Source of the DNA: Paracoccus sp. (in: a-proteobacteria)
Lineage (GTDB): Bacteria; Pseudomonadota; Alphaproteobacteria; Rhodobacterales; Rhodobacteraceae
Length of the DNA: 59,876 nucleotides
NCBI GenBank assembly: GCA_030538425.1
Contig: JAUNTZ010000015.1
Span: 1 to 59,876 of the forward strand
Direction: 5' to 3'
Both the position numbers and the translations under genes were made by a program. Positions 43,314-52,377 of this stretch are shown piece by piece. How positions within the stretch are numbered: position 1 is the first letter of the stretch; every line of letters starts with the position of its first letter. The notes beneath the pieces are model-generated. The model was given only the letters and a program-made list of their open reading frames with translations, did no database searches and had not been told where the DNA came from.

Positions 43314-44180
43314 ATGTTCGGAATTATCGGGATCTGCATCACCTTTCTGATGGTGTTCGGCGGCTATCTTCTGGCCGGTGGCACCATGTCGGTGATTCTC
43401 TATTCGCTGCCGTTTGAGATGATGATGATCGGCGGCGCGGCCATCGGCGCCTATCTGCTGTCGAACAGCTCGGACGTGCTGAAAGCCACGCTGCCCGCCA
43501 TCATTCAGGCCTTCAAGGGGCCGAAATGGACCGATCAGGACAATGAGGACGTGCTTTGCCTTCTCTATCAATTGCTTCGCCTTGCCCGCAGCAACCCGGT
43601 CGAGCTGGAAGAGCATATCGAGAACCCGGAAAACAGCGCGTTCTTTCAGACCTATCCGCGCATCCTTGCGGATCACGAGGCGGTCACGCTGATCACTGAC
43701 ACGCTGCGCTCGGCCAGTCTGAACTATGACGACCCCTATCAGGTCGAGGACATGCTGGGAAAGCGGCTGGCGCTGATCCGTGAGGAATCGATGCATGTGC
43801 CGCACGCGCTGCAATCGACCGCCGACGCCCTGCCCGCACTTGGCATTGTCGCCGCCGTGCTGGGCGTGATCAAGACGATGAGCTCGATTGATCAGCCGCC
43901 CGAAATTCTGGGCAAGATGATCGGCGGCGCTTTGGTGGGCACCTTTCTGGGCGTGTTCTTGGCTTACGGTCTGGTCGCCCCGCTGGCGCAGCGGCTCAAC
44001 AACGTGGTGAGGCAGGATCTGGCCTTTTACGATGTGATCAAATCGGTGCTGATAGCCGCGCTTCATCAACATGCGACCAATCTTTGCGTCGAGGTGGGCC
44101 GCCAATCGGCGCCCGAGCATGTCCGCCCAAGCTTCATCTCCGTCGAAAACGCGCTGCGTGAACTCAAGAGGTCGGCATGA
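43314..44180 (+). CDS. motA: flagellar motor stator protein MotA
   Basis: The 288-aa protein has four membrane segments: two at the N-terminus (MFGIIGICITFLMVFGGYLLAGG; MMMIGGAAIGAYLLS) and two near 160-205 (LGIVAAVLGVIKTM; MIGGALVGTFLGVFLAYGLVAPLA). The cytoplasmic loop carries charged residues that contact FliG. It forms the proton channel with MotB, which is not present in this window. The next small gene overlaps its end (ATGA). Confidence 0.96.
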   Translation: MFGIIGICITFLMVFGGYLLAGGTMSVILYSLPFEMMMIGGAAIGAYLLSNSSDVLKATLPAIIQAFKGPKWTDQDNEDVLCLLYQLLRLARSNPVELEEHIENPENSAFFQTYPRILADHEAVTLITDTLRSASLNYDDPYQVEDMLGKRLALIREESMHVPHALQSTADALPALGIVAAVLGVIKTMSSIDQPPEILGKMIGGALVGTFLGVFLAYGLVAPLAQRLNNVVRQDLAFYDVIKSVLIAALHQHATNLCVEVGRQSAPEHVRPSFISVENALRELKRSA

Positions 44181-44440
44181 GATGGGCCGCGCTTGCCGCC
44201 TTGATCGCCGCGCCTGCCATGGCCGCGCCAAGCCTGCCCGAGGTGATGGATGAGATCGACACCTTCGTTCTGGAAGGGCGCAGCATGCCGGTCGATTACC
44301 TGCTGCGGCTGCGGACCCTGCGAGAGCCTGCCGACCGGATGAGCGCGCTGATCTATCTGCGCCGCGCCGGGCTTTTGCGGGGCCCGGTGGTCTCGTTGGA
44401 CAATAACGTGTTCATCGCTCAGGAGGCCCGCGATGATTGA
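44177..44440 (+). CDS. small secreted flagellar-cluster protein (87 aa)
   Basis: Begins MRWAALAALIAAPAMAAPSLPEVM, a signal peptide with an AMA-A cleavage site. The mature ~70 residues (VLEGRSMPVDYLLRLRTLREPADRMSALIYLRRAGLLRG) form a short helical domain without a known motif. It is coupled to motA (ATGA) and overlaps flhA by 8 nt. Position suggests a periplasmic role in the motor or export apparatus. I do not recognise the family. Confidence 0.7.
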   Translation: MRWAALAALIAAPAMAAPSLPEVMDEIDTFVLEGRSMPVDYLLRLRTLREPADRMSALIYLRRAGLLRGPVVSLDNNVFIAQEARDD

Positions 44441-46511
44441 GGCGCTGCGCAGCAGATTCGGCCATGGCGCCGGGCCGCTGGTCGTCACCGGCCTCTTGGT
44501 CGCGGTGGTTCTGTCGATGGTCGTGCCGCTGCCTGCCCGCGCGCTTGATATCGGCATCGCACTCTCGATCGCGACCGCGACGATGGTTCTGGTGATGGCC
44601 TCACTGACCGATAAGCCAACGGATTTTCAGGCTTTCCCGGTTCTGCTGCTGGTGACCCTGCTGATCCGTCTGTCGCTGAACATTTCATCGACCCGGCTGA
44701 TCCTGACACAGGGTCAGACCGGGGAACTGGCGGCGGGACAGGTCATTTACGGCTTTTCGAACTTTGTCGCCGGTGGTTCGGTTCTGGTCGGGCTGACCAT
44801 TTTTGCGGTGATTTCGGCGGTGAATTTCATCGTCATCACGAAAGGCGCGGGCCGGATGGCCGAGGTCTCGGCCCGCTTTGCGCTGGACAGCCTGCCGGGC
44901 AAGCAACTTGCCATCGACGGCGACCTCAATTCCGGCGCCATCACCCATGATGAGGCCAAGGCCCGCCGCGCCCGTGAGCAAGAGGAAATCAGCTTTTACG
45001 GCTCGCTCGACGGGGCGTCGAAATTCGTCAAGGGCGATGCGATTGCAGGGATTGTCGTCACGCTGATCAACCTGGTGGTCGGCATTGCGGTCGGTGTCGT
45101 CAGCCACAATCTGGCCGTGTCTGAGGCCATCGGCATTTATTCGCGACTGACCATCGGCGACGGGCTGGTCTCACAGATCCCCGCGCTGATCACCTCACTG
45201 GCGGCGGCGCTGCTGCTGTCGCGCGGGGGCGCGACCAAGCCCACGGCCGATATGCTGCTGGGTGAGACGATCACCAAATGGCAGACGCCTGCGGTGGTAT
45301 CGGCGGCGATGCTGCTGATGATGCTGGTGCCGGGGATGCCCAAGCCGGTGTTTCTGGCCATCGCATTGGTCGCTGCGGGCCTTGCGGCCTATGTCAGGCG
45401 TCGCCCCGAGCCCGCGCCCGAGCCGGTGGCCGAGCCCGCCAGCCTGCCGCCCCGCCGCATCGGGGATGAGCTGGACATGGACGATATCAGCGTTGAAATC
45501 GGCAGCAATCTGGTGCTGGCCGCGCTTGATCCCGGTCGTGGTCTGGCGGGGCGGATCGACAATCTGCGTATCCATGTCGCCCGAAGCTATGGGCTGATCC
45601 TGCCCGAGATCCGCGTCACCGACGACACCAGTTGCGACGCTGACGCCTATGCGATCCGGGTGCACGGCGTCATGCGCGGGCGCGGCGCTTTGCAGCCTCA
45701 CAAGGTTCTGGCGCTTGGCGATGAGGCGGTGCTGGAGACGCTGAACGGAACCGAGGTGCGTGAGCCGGTCTTTGGCACCCCCGCCCGCTGGATCGTTGCT
45801 GATTCGCAGGAACAGGCCCAGACGGCGGGCGCGACCGTCGTCACGCCGATTGAGATCCTGTCCACCCATCTGATGGAGGTGGTCAAGGCGAACCTCTCCT
45901 CCCTGCTCACCATGAGCGCGTTGCAAAAGCTGTTGGCGGAGCTGAAAACCGTTTCAGATCAAGGCCGTGCGCAGACCCATGCCAAGTTTCTGGACAGCAT
46001 GATCCCGGAACGGGTCTCGCCCGAGCTGCTGCTTTCGGTGCTGCGCGAGATGCTGGACGAGGACCTGTCGATCCGCAACCTGCCGCTGATCGTCGATGCC
46101 ATCAATGAGGTCAAGGGCGCAGGCAGCCCCGAACTGGTGGCGGAGGCGGTGCGCAAGCGTCTGCGCGGCCAGATTACCGAGCGGGTCGCGGATACGGAAG
46201 GCTGCGTCCATGTCCTGCAACTCCATCCCGCATGGGAGGCCGAGTTCACCGCCAACGAAACCGGCGGGATACAGGCGAATAACGTCGCCGTGGCGAATGA
46301 TCTGGCGCGCAGGCTGGCTTCAAAAACGCGGCTTGCGCTCAGCGCCTGCGAGACGCCGGGCGGCGCGGTGCTGGCGGCGCCCGACCATCGCCGCCGCCAG
46401 ATCCGGGACATCCTGACCGCGCGCGGCGTGTGCCTGCCGGTGCTGGCTTTGGGCGATATCGACCCAGCCGCCGAAATCAGGCTGGCCGGCACCATCGAGG
46501 CCGCCGCCTGA
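44433..46511 (+). CDS. flhA: flagellar export protein FlhA
   Basis: The 692-aa protein has eight N-terminal membrane segments (residues ~15-310) with the FHIPEP region (RLSLNISSTRLILTQGQTGELAAGQVI, GRMAEVSARFALDSLPGKQLAIDGDLNSG, SLDGASKFVKGDAIAG). A ~360-residue cytoplasmic domain follows, which docks export chaperone-substrate complexes. Full length for the family. Its stop shares a base with the fliR ATG (TGATG). Confidence 0.97.
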   Translation: MIEALRSRFGHGAGPLVVTGLLVAVVLSMVVPLPARALDIGIALSIATATMVLVMASLTDKPTDFQAFPVLLLVTLLIRLSLNISSTRLILTQGQTGELAAGQVIYGFSNFVAGGSVLVGLTIFAVISAVNFIVITKGAGRMAEVSARFALDSLPGKQLAIDGDLNSGAITHDEAKARRAREQEEISFYGSLDGASKFVKGDAIAGIVVTLINLVVGIAVGVVSHNLAVSEAIGIYSRLTIGDGLVSQIPALITSLAAALLLSRGGATKPTADMLLGETITKWQTPAVVSAAMLLMMLVPGMPKPVFLAIALVAAGLAAYVRRRPEPAPEPVAEPASLPPRRIGDELDMDDISVEIGSNLVLAALDPGRGLAGRIDNLRIHVARSYGLILPEIRVTDDTSCDADAYAIRVHGVMRGRGALQPHKVLALGDEAVLETLNGTEVREPVFGTPARWIVADSQEQAQTAGATVVTPIEILSTHLMEVVKANLSSLLTMSALQKLLAELKTVSDQGRAQTHAKFLDSMIPERVSPELLLSVLREMLDEDLSIRNLPLIVDAINEVKGAGSPELVAEAVRKRLRGQITERVADTEGCVHVLQLHPAWEAEFTANETGGIQANNVAVANDLARRLASKTRLALSACETPGGAVLAAPDHRRRQIRDILTARGVCLPVLALGDIDPAAEIRLAGTIEAAA

Positions 46512-47269
46512 TGCCGCAAGAGCTGGCCGATGCCCTGCTTGAGGTCACGCGGCACCTGCCGCTTGACCTCGCGCTTGCGCATCTGCCGGTCTATGTGCGC
46601 ATCCAGCTGTTCCTGCTGGTCATGCCGGTTTTCTCTGAACGAAACCTGCCGGTGCGGGTGAGGGTTGCGGCGGCGATGGCGCTGACGCCTCTGTTTCCCG
46701 CCGCCGCGGGCGTGGGCGCGCCGGCAGCCTTTGCCGCGCTGATCGCAACCGAGGGGCTGATCGGCGTGCTGATGGCGATGCCGGTGCGGCTGATCTCGCT
46801 GGCGCTCAATATTGCCGCCAGTGCGATTGCCTCGGTCGCCTCGCTGTCGCAATTGCTGGGCACCGGCACCGAAGCCTCGCCGCATCCGATTGGTAACATG
46901 CTGCATTATGCCGGAATCGCGGTGCTGATTGCGCTTGGGCTTCCGGTCTTGATGATCGACATGCTGGCCGCCTCGTTCGAGCTGTTTCCGCGCGGGGCGA
47001 TACCGTCTGCGGACACAAGCTGGCCGATGGTGGGTCAGGCGGCGGCGCTGTCCTTTCAGCTTGCCATGACTATATCGGCCCCGTTCATCCTGGGCGGGCT
47101 TCTCTATCAGGCGCTGTTGGGCACGATCAGCAAGGTCATGCCCGCGCTGCCTGTGGTGTTCATCGGCTCACCGGCGGCGATCATGCTGGCGCTGCTGGGG
47201 CTGATGATCTTTTCGCCCTTTATCCTGTCGATCTGGGCCGACGCCGTGTTCGGGGTGGCGCAAAGATGA
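46511..47269 (+). CDS. fliR: flagellar export gate protein FliR
   Basis: The 252-aa membrane protein has about six hydrophobic segments and FliR-type features: RIQLFLLVMPVFSERNLPVRVRVAAAMALT, EGLIGVLMAMPVRL, and SFQLAMTISAPFILGGLLYQALLGTISKVMPALPVVFIGSPAAIML. It forms the export gate with FliP and FliQ. ATG 46511 shares its first base with the flhA stop, and its end overlaps flhB by 4 nt. Confidence 0.95.
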   Translation: MPQELADALLEVTRHLPLDLALAHLPVYVRIQLFLLVMPVFSERNLPVRVRVAAAMALTPLFPAAAGVGAPAAFAALIATEGLIGVLMAMPVRLISLALNIAASAIASVASLSQLLGTGTEASPHPIGNMLHYAGIAVLIALGLPVLMIDMLAASFELFPRGAIPSADTSWPMVGQAAALSFQLAMTISAPFILGGLLYQALLGTISKVMPALPVVFIGSPAAIMLALLGLMIFSPFILSIWADAVFGVAQR

Positions 47270-48327
47270 GCGATGAGGACAAGGACAGCAAAACCCACGA
47301 TCCGACCGAGCAGAAACTCCGCAAGGCGCGCGAGAAAGGCGACATCCCGCGCTCGAATGAGGTCAATGCCGCGATGGCCTATGCGGGCGCGTTCGGCGCG
47401 CTTACGATGGGCGGGGCGTGGTTCGCGCCGGGCTGGCTGGCGGCGGCGCAAAACCTGATTGCCGAGGCCGCGCTTGGCCCCAATCTTGACAGCGCGGCGC
47501 GTCTTTGGCTCCCGGCGGCGGGGTTTGTCCTGGCGGCCATGGCCCTGCCTGCGGTCGCGATCCTGCTGGGGCTGATCGTGCAGCGGGCGCTGATCTTCAC
47601 GCCCTCGAAACTCGCGCCCGATCTCAAGCGGATCAACCCGATCCAGAACGCCAAGCAAAAATTCGGCAAGACCGGCTGGGTTCAGTTCGCGATCTCGGTC
47701 GGCAAGGCGGGCTTTGTCGGTCTGGGCGGTTGGATCCTGTTTCGCATGCTGCTGGGTGATCTGGCCGGGGCGGCGGCTGGGGCGGGCAATCAATGGACGG
47801 CAGGACTGGGTGAGATCCTGCGCCATGTGCTGATGCTGGCGCTTGGCATCGCCATTGTCTTTGCGGCCATCGACCTGGCCTGGAAGCGGATGGACCACCT
47901 GAAACGCAACCGCATGTCGATGAAGGAATTGCGCGACGAGATGAAGGATTCCGAGGGCGACCCGCATATGAAACAGGCGCGGCGGCGCAAGGCGATGGAC
48001 ATCGTTCTGAACAATATGCTGGCCGATGTCGAAAAGGCCGATGTGGTGATCGTGAACCCGACCCATTACGCCGTCGCTCTGGAATGGAAGCGCGGCAGCG
48101 GGCGCGCGCCGGTCTGCGTCGCCAAGGGCGTGGATGAGGTCGCCGCCCGGATTCGCGCCCGCGCGGTGGAACATGGCGTGCCGATCTGGCCCGACCCACC
48201 GGCGGCGCGCGCGCTTCACGCCTCGGTGCGCATTGGCGACGAAATCTCTGAGACGCATTTCGCGCCCGTCGCCGCCGCGATCCGATTCGCTGAAAAGATG
48301 CGGCAGAAGGCGCGCTCGGGATGGTGA
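47266..48327 (+). CDS. flhB: flagellar export switch protein FlhB
   Basis: The 353-aa protein begins with the charged DKDSKTHDPTEQKLRKAREKGDIPRS segment and has four membrane helices. The cytoplasmic autocleavage site NPTH lies in VVIVNPTHYAVALEW (about residue 265). Autocleavage there switches export from rod/hook to filament substrates. It overlaps fliR by 4 nt and the next ORF by 7 nt. Confidence 0.97.
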   Translation: MSDEDKDSKTHDPTEQKLRKAREKGDIPRSNEVNAAMAYAGAFGALTMGGAWFAPGWLAAAQNLIAEAALGPNLDSAARLWLPAAGFVLAAMALPAVAILLGLIVQRALIFTPSKLAPDLKRINPIQNAKQKFGKTGWVQFAISVGKAGFVGLGGWILFRMLLGDLAGAAAGAGNQWTAGLGEILRHVLMLALGIAIVFAAIDLAWKRMDHLKRNRMSMKELRDEMKDSEGDPHMKQARRRKAMDIVLNNMLADVEKADVVIVNPTHYAVALEWKRGSGRAPVCVAKGVDEVAARIRARAVEHGVPIWPDPPAARALHASVRIGDEISETHFAPVAAAIRFAEKMRQKARSGW

Positions 48328-48698
48328 GGCGCGCCGAACAACTGGCCGCGCTGCACCGGCTTGCCAAGCTGCGCATGGACCGCGAGATCAAGCGTTTTGC
48401 CGCCTTTCGCGACCATATGGCCATGCTGCAATCGCAGATCGGTCAGGCTGATGAGGGGCTGGACCAGCTTTTCCGGCGCGCGCAGCCGTTTTCGGTCGAT
48501 GAGGCGCAGATGGCCAATCGCACCGCGCGACAACTCACCATCATGGCGCTGCAGGCGCGGGCTGAGCAGGCGCGCCTGCAACCGGGCTTTGACGAGGCCC
48601 GCGACCGCGCGATGCGCGAATTTGGCCGCAGTCAGGTGCTGCAACAGCTTGCCCACGCCGAAAAGGCCGCCGCTGCGCAAAGGACGGACCGGATATGA
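48321..48698 (+). CDS. coiled-coil flagellar protein, FliJ-like (125 aa)
   Basis: An almost entirely helical, Gln/Arg/Ala-rich protein (EQLAALHRLAKLRMDREIKRF; LQSQIGQADEGLDQLF; ARAEQARLQPGFDEARDR). Length and composition match FliJ-type export chaperones. It starts with ATG? GTG-like codon at 48321 inside flhB's end and closes the flagellar operon. Similarity to FliJ is by character, not by a motif, so other small coiled-coil export factors remain possible. Confidence 0.65.
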   Translation: MVRRAEQLAALHRLAKLRMDREIKRFAAFRDHMAMLQSQIGQADEGLDQLFRRAQPFSVDEAQMANRTARQLTIMALQARAEQARLQPGFDEARDRAMREFGRSQVLQQLAHAEKAAAAQRTDRI

Positions 48699-48767
48699 GC
48701 CGGGTTGTCCAGATCACATCCCGCATCTGGCTCTGGCTGCGCCTGATCGGCGCGCCTCGCCCGTCGC

Positions 48768-50189
48768 CTAAAGCCCAAGTGAGCCGTAAACCTGCGCGAT
48801 TCGCCGCACCGCCACGACATAGCCCGCCGTGCGCAGGTCATCGACGCGCGCGTCCTCGAACCAGACCTTTTGCATATGCGTATAGGATTCGCGCATCGTG
48901 TCATCGAGGCCAGAGCGGACCAGCTCAATTTCATCCGCACCGCGCATATAAGCCGCCTTGAAATTGTCGGAAAGCGTCCAGTTCAGCCCGGTATCCGCCG
49001 ACAGGCGCTCGAGCTCATTCACCATCAGGCGGTTGCGCGCCTCTTCGTGACGCTTTTCCAGACGCCCCATGCGGATTTGCGACAGGTTCTTGACCCATTC
49101 GAAATAGGACACGGTCACGCCGCCCGCATTGGCATAAAGGTCGGGAATGACCACCACGCCGCGTTCGCGCAAGACCGCATCGGCCTCGGCGGTGATCGGA
49201 CCATTCGCCGCCTCAAGGATCAGCCGGGCGCGGATCTTGTCCACATTGCCCTGATGGATCACGCTTTCGATGGCCGCCGGGATCAGCACGTCGCAATCAT
49301 CCTCAAGCGCCTCAAGCCCGTTCTCACGGAACTCGGCGCCCGGAAAGCCCCTGACCCCGCCGGTTTCCTGGATATGCGCACGCAAGGCGGCGATGTCGAT
49401 GCCCTTGGGTGAGGAGACGGCGCCGTCGCGCTCGATCACCGTAATGATATCGCAGCCATCCTCGGTCTGAAGGAAATGCGCGACGTGATAGCCGACATTG
49501 CCCAGCCCTTGGACGACCACGCGCTTGCCGCCAAGTGAGCCCGACATCCCGGCGCGCTTGAGCGCCTCGGGGTGGCGGAAAAACTCGCGCAGCGCGTATT
49601 GCAGCCCGCGCCCCGTGGCCTCGACCCGCCCGGCGATGCCACCGCCCGCCTTGGGCTTGCCGGTCACGCAGGCCTTGGCGTTGATATCCTCGGGATGGAG
49701 GCGCTTATAGGCATCCGCCATCCAGGCCATTTCACGCTCACCCGTGCCCATATCCGGCGCCGGCACGTTCTGCGAGGGCGAGATCAGGCTGCGGCGCGAC
49801 AGCTCATAGGTAAAGCGGCGGGTGATCCGCTCCAGCTCGTCCACATCCCATTCGCGCGGATCAATGCACAACCCGCCCTTTGAGCCGCCAAACGGCACCT
49901 CAACCAGGGCGCATTTATAGGTCATCAGCGCGGCCAAGGCCTCGACCTCATCCTGATTCACGCTGAGCGCATAGCGGATGCCGCCCTTGACCGGCTCCAT
50001 ATGTTCGGAATGAACCGAGCGATAGCCGACAAAGGTGTGGATCGCGCCGCGCAGGCGGACGCCGAATCTCACCGTATAGGTTGAGTTGCAGACGCGGATT
50101 TTCTCTTCGAGGCCGGGCGGCAGATCAACCAGAGCGGCGGCGCGCCCGAACATGCGATCAACCGAAGCGCGAAACGAACCTGTTGTCAT
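48768..50189 (-). CDS. gdhA: NAD(P)-dependent glutamate dehydrogenase (Glu/Leu/Phe/Val dehydrogenase family)
   Basis: Interconverts glutamate and 2-oxoglutarate plus ammonium. The 473-aa protein contains GYRSVHSEHMEPVKGGIRY (catalytic Lys region), ALMTYKCALVEVPFGGSKGGL, NVPAPDMGTGEREMAWM, and the Rossmann motif VVVQGLGNVGYHVAHFL. The C-terminal ~35 residues extend past a normal hexameric GDH end. An AGGAGG-type SD lies upstream. A TetR regulator gene is divergent from it across ~130 nt. Confidence 0.93.
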   Translation of the reverse strand: MTTGSFRASVDRMFGRAAALVDLPPGLEEKIRVCNSTYTVRFGVRLRGAIHTFVGYRSVHSEHMEPVKGGIRYALSVNQDEVEALAALMTYKCALVEVPFGGSKGGLCIDPREWDVDELERITRRFTYELSRRSLISPSQNVPAPDMGTGEREMAWMADAYKRLHPEDINAKACVTGKPKAGGGIAGRVEATGRGLQYALREFFRHPEALKRAGMSGSLGGKRVVVQGLGNVGYHVAHFLQTEDGCDIITVIERDGAVSSPKGIDIAALRAHIQETGGVRGFPGAEFRENGLEALEDDCDVLIPAAIESVIHQGNVDKIRARLILEAANGPITAEADAVLRERGVVVIPDLYANAGGVTVSYFEWVKNLSQIRMGRLEKRHEEARNRLMVNELERLSADTGLNWTLSDNFKAAYMRGADEIELVRSGLDDTMRESYTHMQKVWFEDARVDDLRTAGYVVAVRRIAQVYGSLGL

Positions 50190-50319
50190 CCCCTGAACCT
50201 CCTCAGTCAGTTGGGTTTTCGCAACAATTTCGTCTGATACTTTCCGATTAGCCCTCGGAACGCAACCGGATGTGCTGGCAATCGTTCAGGCGTTTTGTCA
50301 AATATGTAAACGTGTTAAG

Positions 50320-50979
50320 ATGGAGCATTGCGCAGTTATGGATATTAACCAAACAGTTAACCGGGGCCGCAAGTTCGCGCAGGTTCTGGACGGCGCCCGG
50401 CGGGTGTTTATGCGCGACGGTTTTGAAGGCGCGAGCGTCGATATGATTGCACGGGAAGCCGGCGTTTCCAAGGCAACACTTTACAGTTATTTTCCCGACA
50501 AAAGATTGATGTTCAAGGAGGTTTTCCGTGATGAACTGATGCGTGAGAGGGCTGACGCGACCGCGCTTGTGCCGGTTGAGATGCCCATGGTTCAGGCCAT
50601 GCCGCTGATTGCGCGGCTGCTGGTGAGCCATCTTCTGTCCGATTTCGGGCTGCGCACATATCGGCTTTGCATGGCCGAGGCGGAACGCTTTCCATCGCTT
50701 TCGCGTGAGTTTTATGAACGCGGCATCGCCGATCTGACCCGCGCCATCGCAGGCTATCTTGAAATCTATCTGGAGCGCGGCGAATTGCGCGCCGATGTCA
50801 AGGATGTCAGCCTAGCCGCCTATACCTTTGTTCATCTGGTCGCGACCCGCATCCAGGACCACGCGCTTTTTCTGGGCCGCGATTCTGTGGATGATGAGAT
50901 GACGCAACAAAGCTGCGACAACGCGGTGATGGTTTTTCTGCGCGCCTATGGTGCGCCGGGCCATAATGAGCCGCAATAA
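50320..50979 (+). CDS. TetR-family transcriptional regulator
   Basis: The N-terminal DNA-binding domain is clear: RVFMRDGFEGASVDMIAREAGVSKATLYSYFPDKRLMFKEVF is the TetR helix-turn-helix, and the C-terminal ~150 residues form the ligand domain. From ATG 50320 it is 219 aa; ATG 50338 (MDINQTVNRGRKF) is equally possible, and neither has a strong SD. Divergent placement suggests it controls gdhA or itself, but no operator is obvious. TTAACC occurs twice 12 nt apart at the start of the gene (about 50345-50362). Confidence 0.9.
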   Translation: MEHCAVMDINQTVNRGRKFAQVLDGARRVFMRDGFEGASVDMIAREAGVSKATLYSYFPDKRLMFKEVFRDELMRERADATALVPVEMPMVQAMPLIARLLVSHLLSDFGLRTYRLCMAEAERFPSLSREFYERGIADLTRAIAGYLEIYLERGELRADVKDVSLAAYTFVHLVATRIQDHALFLGRDSVDDEMTQQSCDNAVMVFLRAYGAPGHNEPQ

Positions 50980-51112
50980 CGCAGAGCGCTAAAGAGTTTG
51001 TGAAGACATTTCTGTTATGCTCTGATTCGGAACCGGCTAAACAGGTGCGTGCGGACGGTCCGCGCGCATGAATCACGACACCCGTTGGGGCAGAAAGACA
51101 GAAACGACGCTT

Positions 51113-51514
51113 ATGAACGCGAAAATCCCGCTTTTGCTGGCCGCGACCGGCCTGCTTTCCGCATGTATGCCCTATAATGGCCCGCGTCTGGCATGGCCTT
51201 ACGGTCCCGCAGCCGCCACGCAGGCGCAGGCCGCCACCCCGGCCCAGCCGCCGGTGCCGGTCCAGCCCTCTTATGCGCCGATCGACACGGCGGCGGGCGG
51301 CTCTCGGCTGGAAGAAAAGCAGCCCGATCTGTGCCGCGCCAGCCGCTTCTCCCATGTGATCGGCCAGCCTGCCGATGCGGTGGCCTCGCTCGGCATCACC
51401 GACAGCTATCGCATCGTTGAGTTTCGCGGGATTGAGCCGCAGCAATATCAGCCCTACCGGGTCAATTTCCACCTCGATCAGCAAGGGCTGATCTCTCGCA
51501 TTGAGTGCGGCTGA
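51113..51514 (+). CDS. I78-family peptidase inhibitor-like lipoprotein (133 aa)
   Basis: MNAKIPLLLAATGLLSACMPY is a lipoprotein signal with lipobox LLSAC. A Pro/Ala/Gln-rich linker (residues ~30-70) follows, then a domain matching inhibitor I78: CRASRFSHVIGQPADAVASL, ITDSYRIVEFRG, QQYQPYRVNFHLDQQGLISRIECG. Such domains inhibit elastase-type serine proteases and act in the periplasm. Its stop shares a base with the next ATG (TGATG). About 130 nt precede it without a gene. Confidence 0.8.
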   Translation: MNAKIPLLLAATGLLSACMPYNGPRLAWPYGPAAATQAQAATPAQPPVPVQPSYAPIDTAAGGSRLEEKQPDLCRASRFSHVIGQPADAVASLGITDSYRIVEFRGIEPQQYQPYRVNFHLDQQGLISRIECG

Positions 51515-51786
51515 TGCGGGCGCTTTGGTTTCTGGCGCCCGTCGCGCTGATTGCCTGCACCGAGGCAGACCCGGCATCGCGGGTTCCCCCGCCCTCGGAT
51601 GAATGCGGCGCTTCGCGGTTTCAAGGGCTGATCGGGCAGGATTTCCGTGTGGCTCAGGCGCTGCGCGTCGATGGCCCGATCCGGCTGATCGGCCCGAACA
51701 TGCCGGTCTCATCCGATTACCGGCCTGAACGGCTGAATGTCGAATATGACACAAGCCGCGCGATCACCCGGATTGCCTGCTATTGA
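51514..51786 (+). CDS. second I78-family inhibitor-like lipoprotein (90 aa)
   Basis: MRALWFLAPVALIACTEAD has a lipoprotein-like signal with LIAC. The short linker leads to an I78-type domain: CGASRFQGLIGQDFRVAQAL, GPIRLIGPNMPVSSDYRPERLNVEYDTSRAITRIAC. It shares the Cys-x-ASRF and final R-I-x-C pattern with the gene upstream, so the two look like diverged tandem paralogues, coupled by TGATG. The shared cysteines probably form a disulfide. Confidence 0.8.
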   Translation: MRALWFLAPVALIACTEADPASRVPPPSDECGASRFQGLIGQDFRVAQALRVDGPIRLIGPNMPVSSDYRPERLNVEYDTSRAITRIACY

Positions 51787-51866
51787 CCGGCGCTTGCCGG
51801 GATGCGGCGGGGGGCGGCGATGTTTAGGGGATTGAACGATGCGCGACCGGGTGTCAGCATCAGGCC

Positions 51867-52202
51867 ATGTTGACCCCGCCCGCATCGCCGCGCCGCGACC
51901 CTGACCGCATTAGCTTTGACCGCGCCGAGCTGGCGGTCATCCTGTCGCTTTACGGGCGCATGGTCGCCGCCGGTGAGTGGCGCGATTACGGCATGTCCTT
52001 TCTGCGCGACGTGGCGATTTTCAGCGTCTTCCGCCGCGCCGCCGAGTTCCCGCTCTACCGGATCGAGAAACGGCCAAAGCTGCGCGCGGCGCAGGGCATG
52101 TATGCCGTGATCGGCATGGACGGCCGCATCCTGCGCCGTGGCCACGACCTGAAAACCGTGCTGCGCGTGCTGGAAAACAAGCTGATCCGAGCGGTGGACT
52201 GA
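51867..52202 (+). CDS. DUF2794-type protein (111 aa)
   Basis: The core FDRAELAVILSLYGRMVAAGEWRDYGMSFLRDVAIFSVFRRAAEFPLYRIEKRPKL and GRILRRGHDLKTVLRVLENK matches the conserved DUF2794 proteins of alphaproteobacteria as I remember them. It is a small soluble protein of unknown function. It lies 80 nt after the inhibitor pair. The 175 nt that follow (52203-52377) hold nothing I can identify. Confidence 0.8.
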   Translation: MLTPPASPRRDPDRISFDRAELAVILSLYGRMVAAGEWRDYGMSFLRDVAIFSVFRRAAEFPLYRIEKRPKLRAAQGMYAVIGMDGRILRRGHDLKTVLRVLENKLIRAVD

Positions 52203-52377
52203 CTGGCGGGAGAATCTGAAAGCGGGGCACGAATTACAAGCGGTCGCCGCGTCTACAAGGTGGCGCCGTACCGCGCATCGGCCATTTCTCAGCGATCTTC
52301 GCACCCGCATGAGAACGCCGCCCACAGCCCGACCAGCTGGCAGCGCAACCCACCACATCACGCCTCGCAGCGCCCAC

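Noticed and set aside
48695-48961. 88-codon frame coupled by ATGA to the FliJ-like gene
   Set aside because: Most of it overlaps the 3' end of gdhA in antisense and the translation is Arg/Pro-rich. The coupling alone is weak evidence, so it is not listed as a gene.
50345-50362. TTAA-N8-TTAA at the start of the TetR gene as a CtrA site
   Set aside because: The spacing is 8, not 7, and it lies inside the coding start. A TetR operator is possible, but no symmetry is evident.
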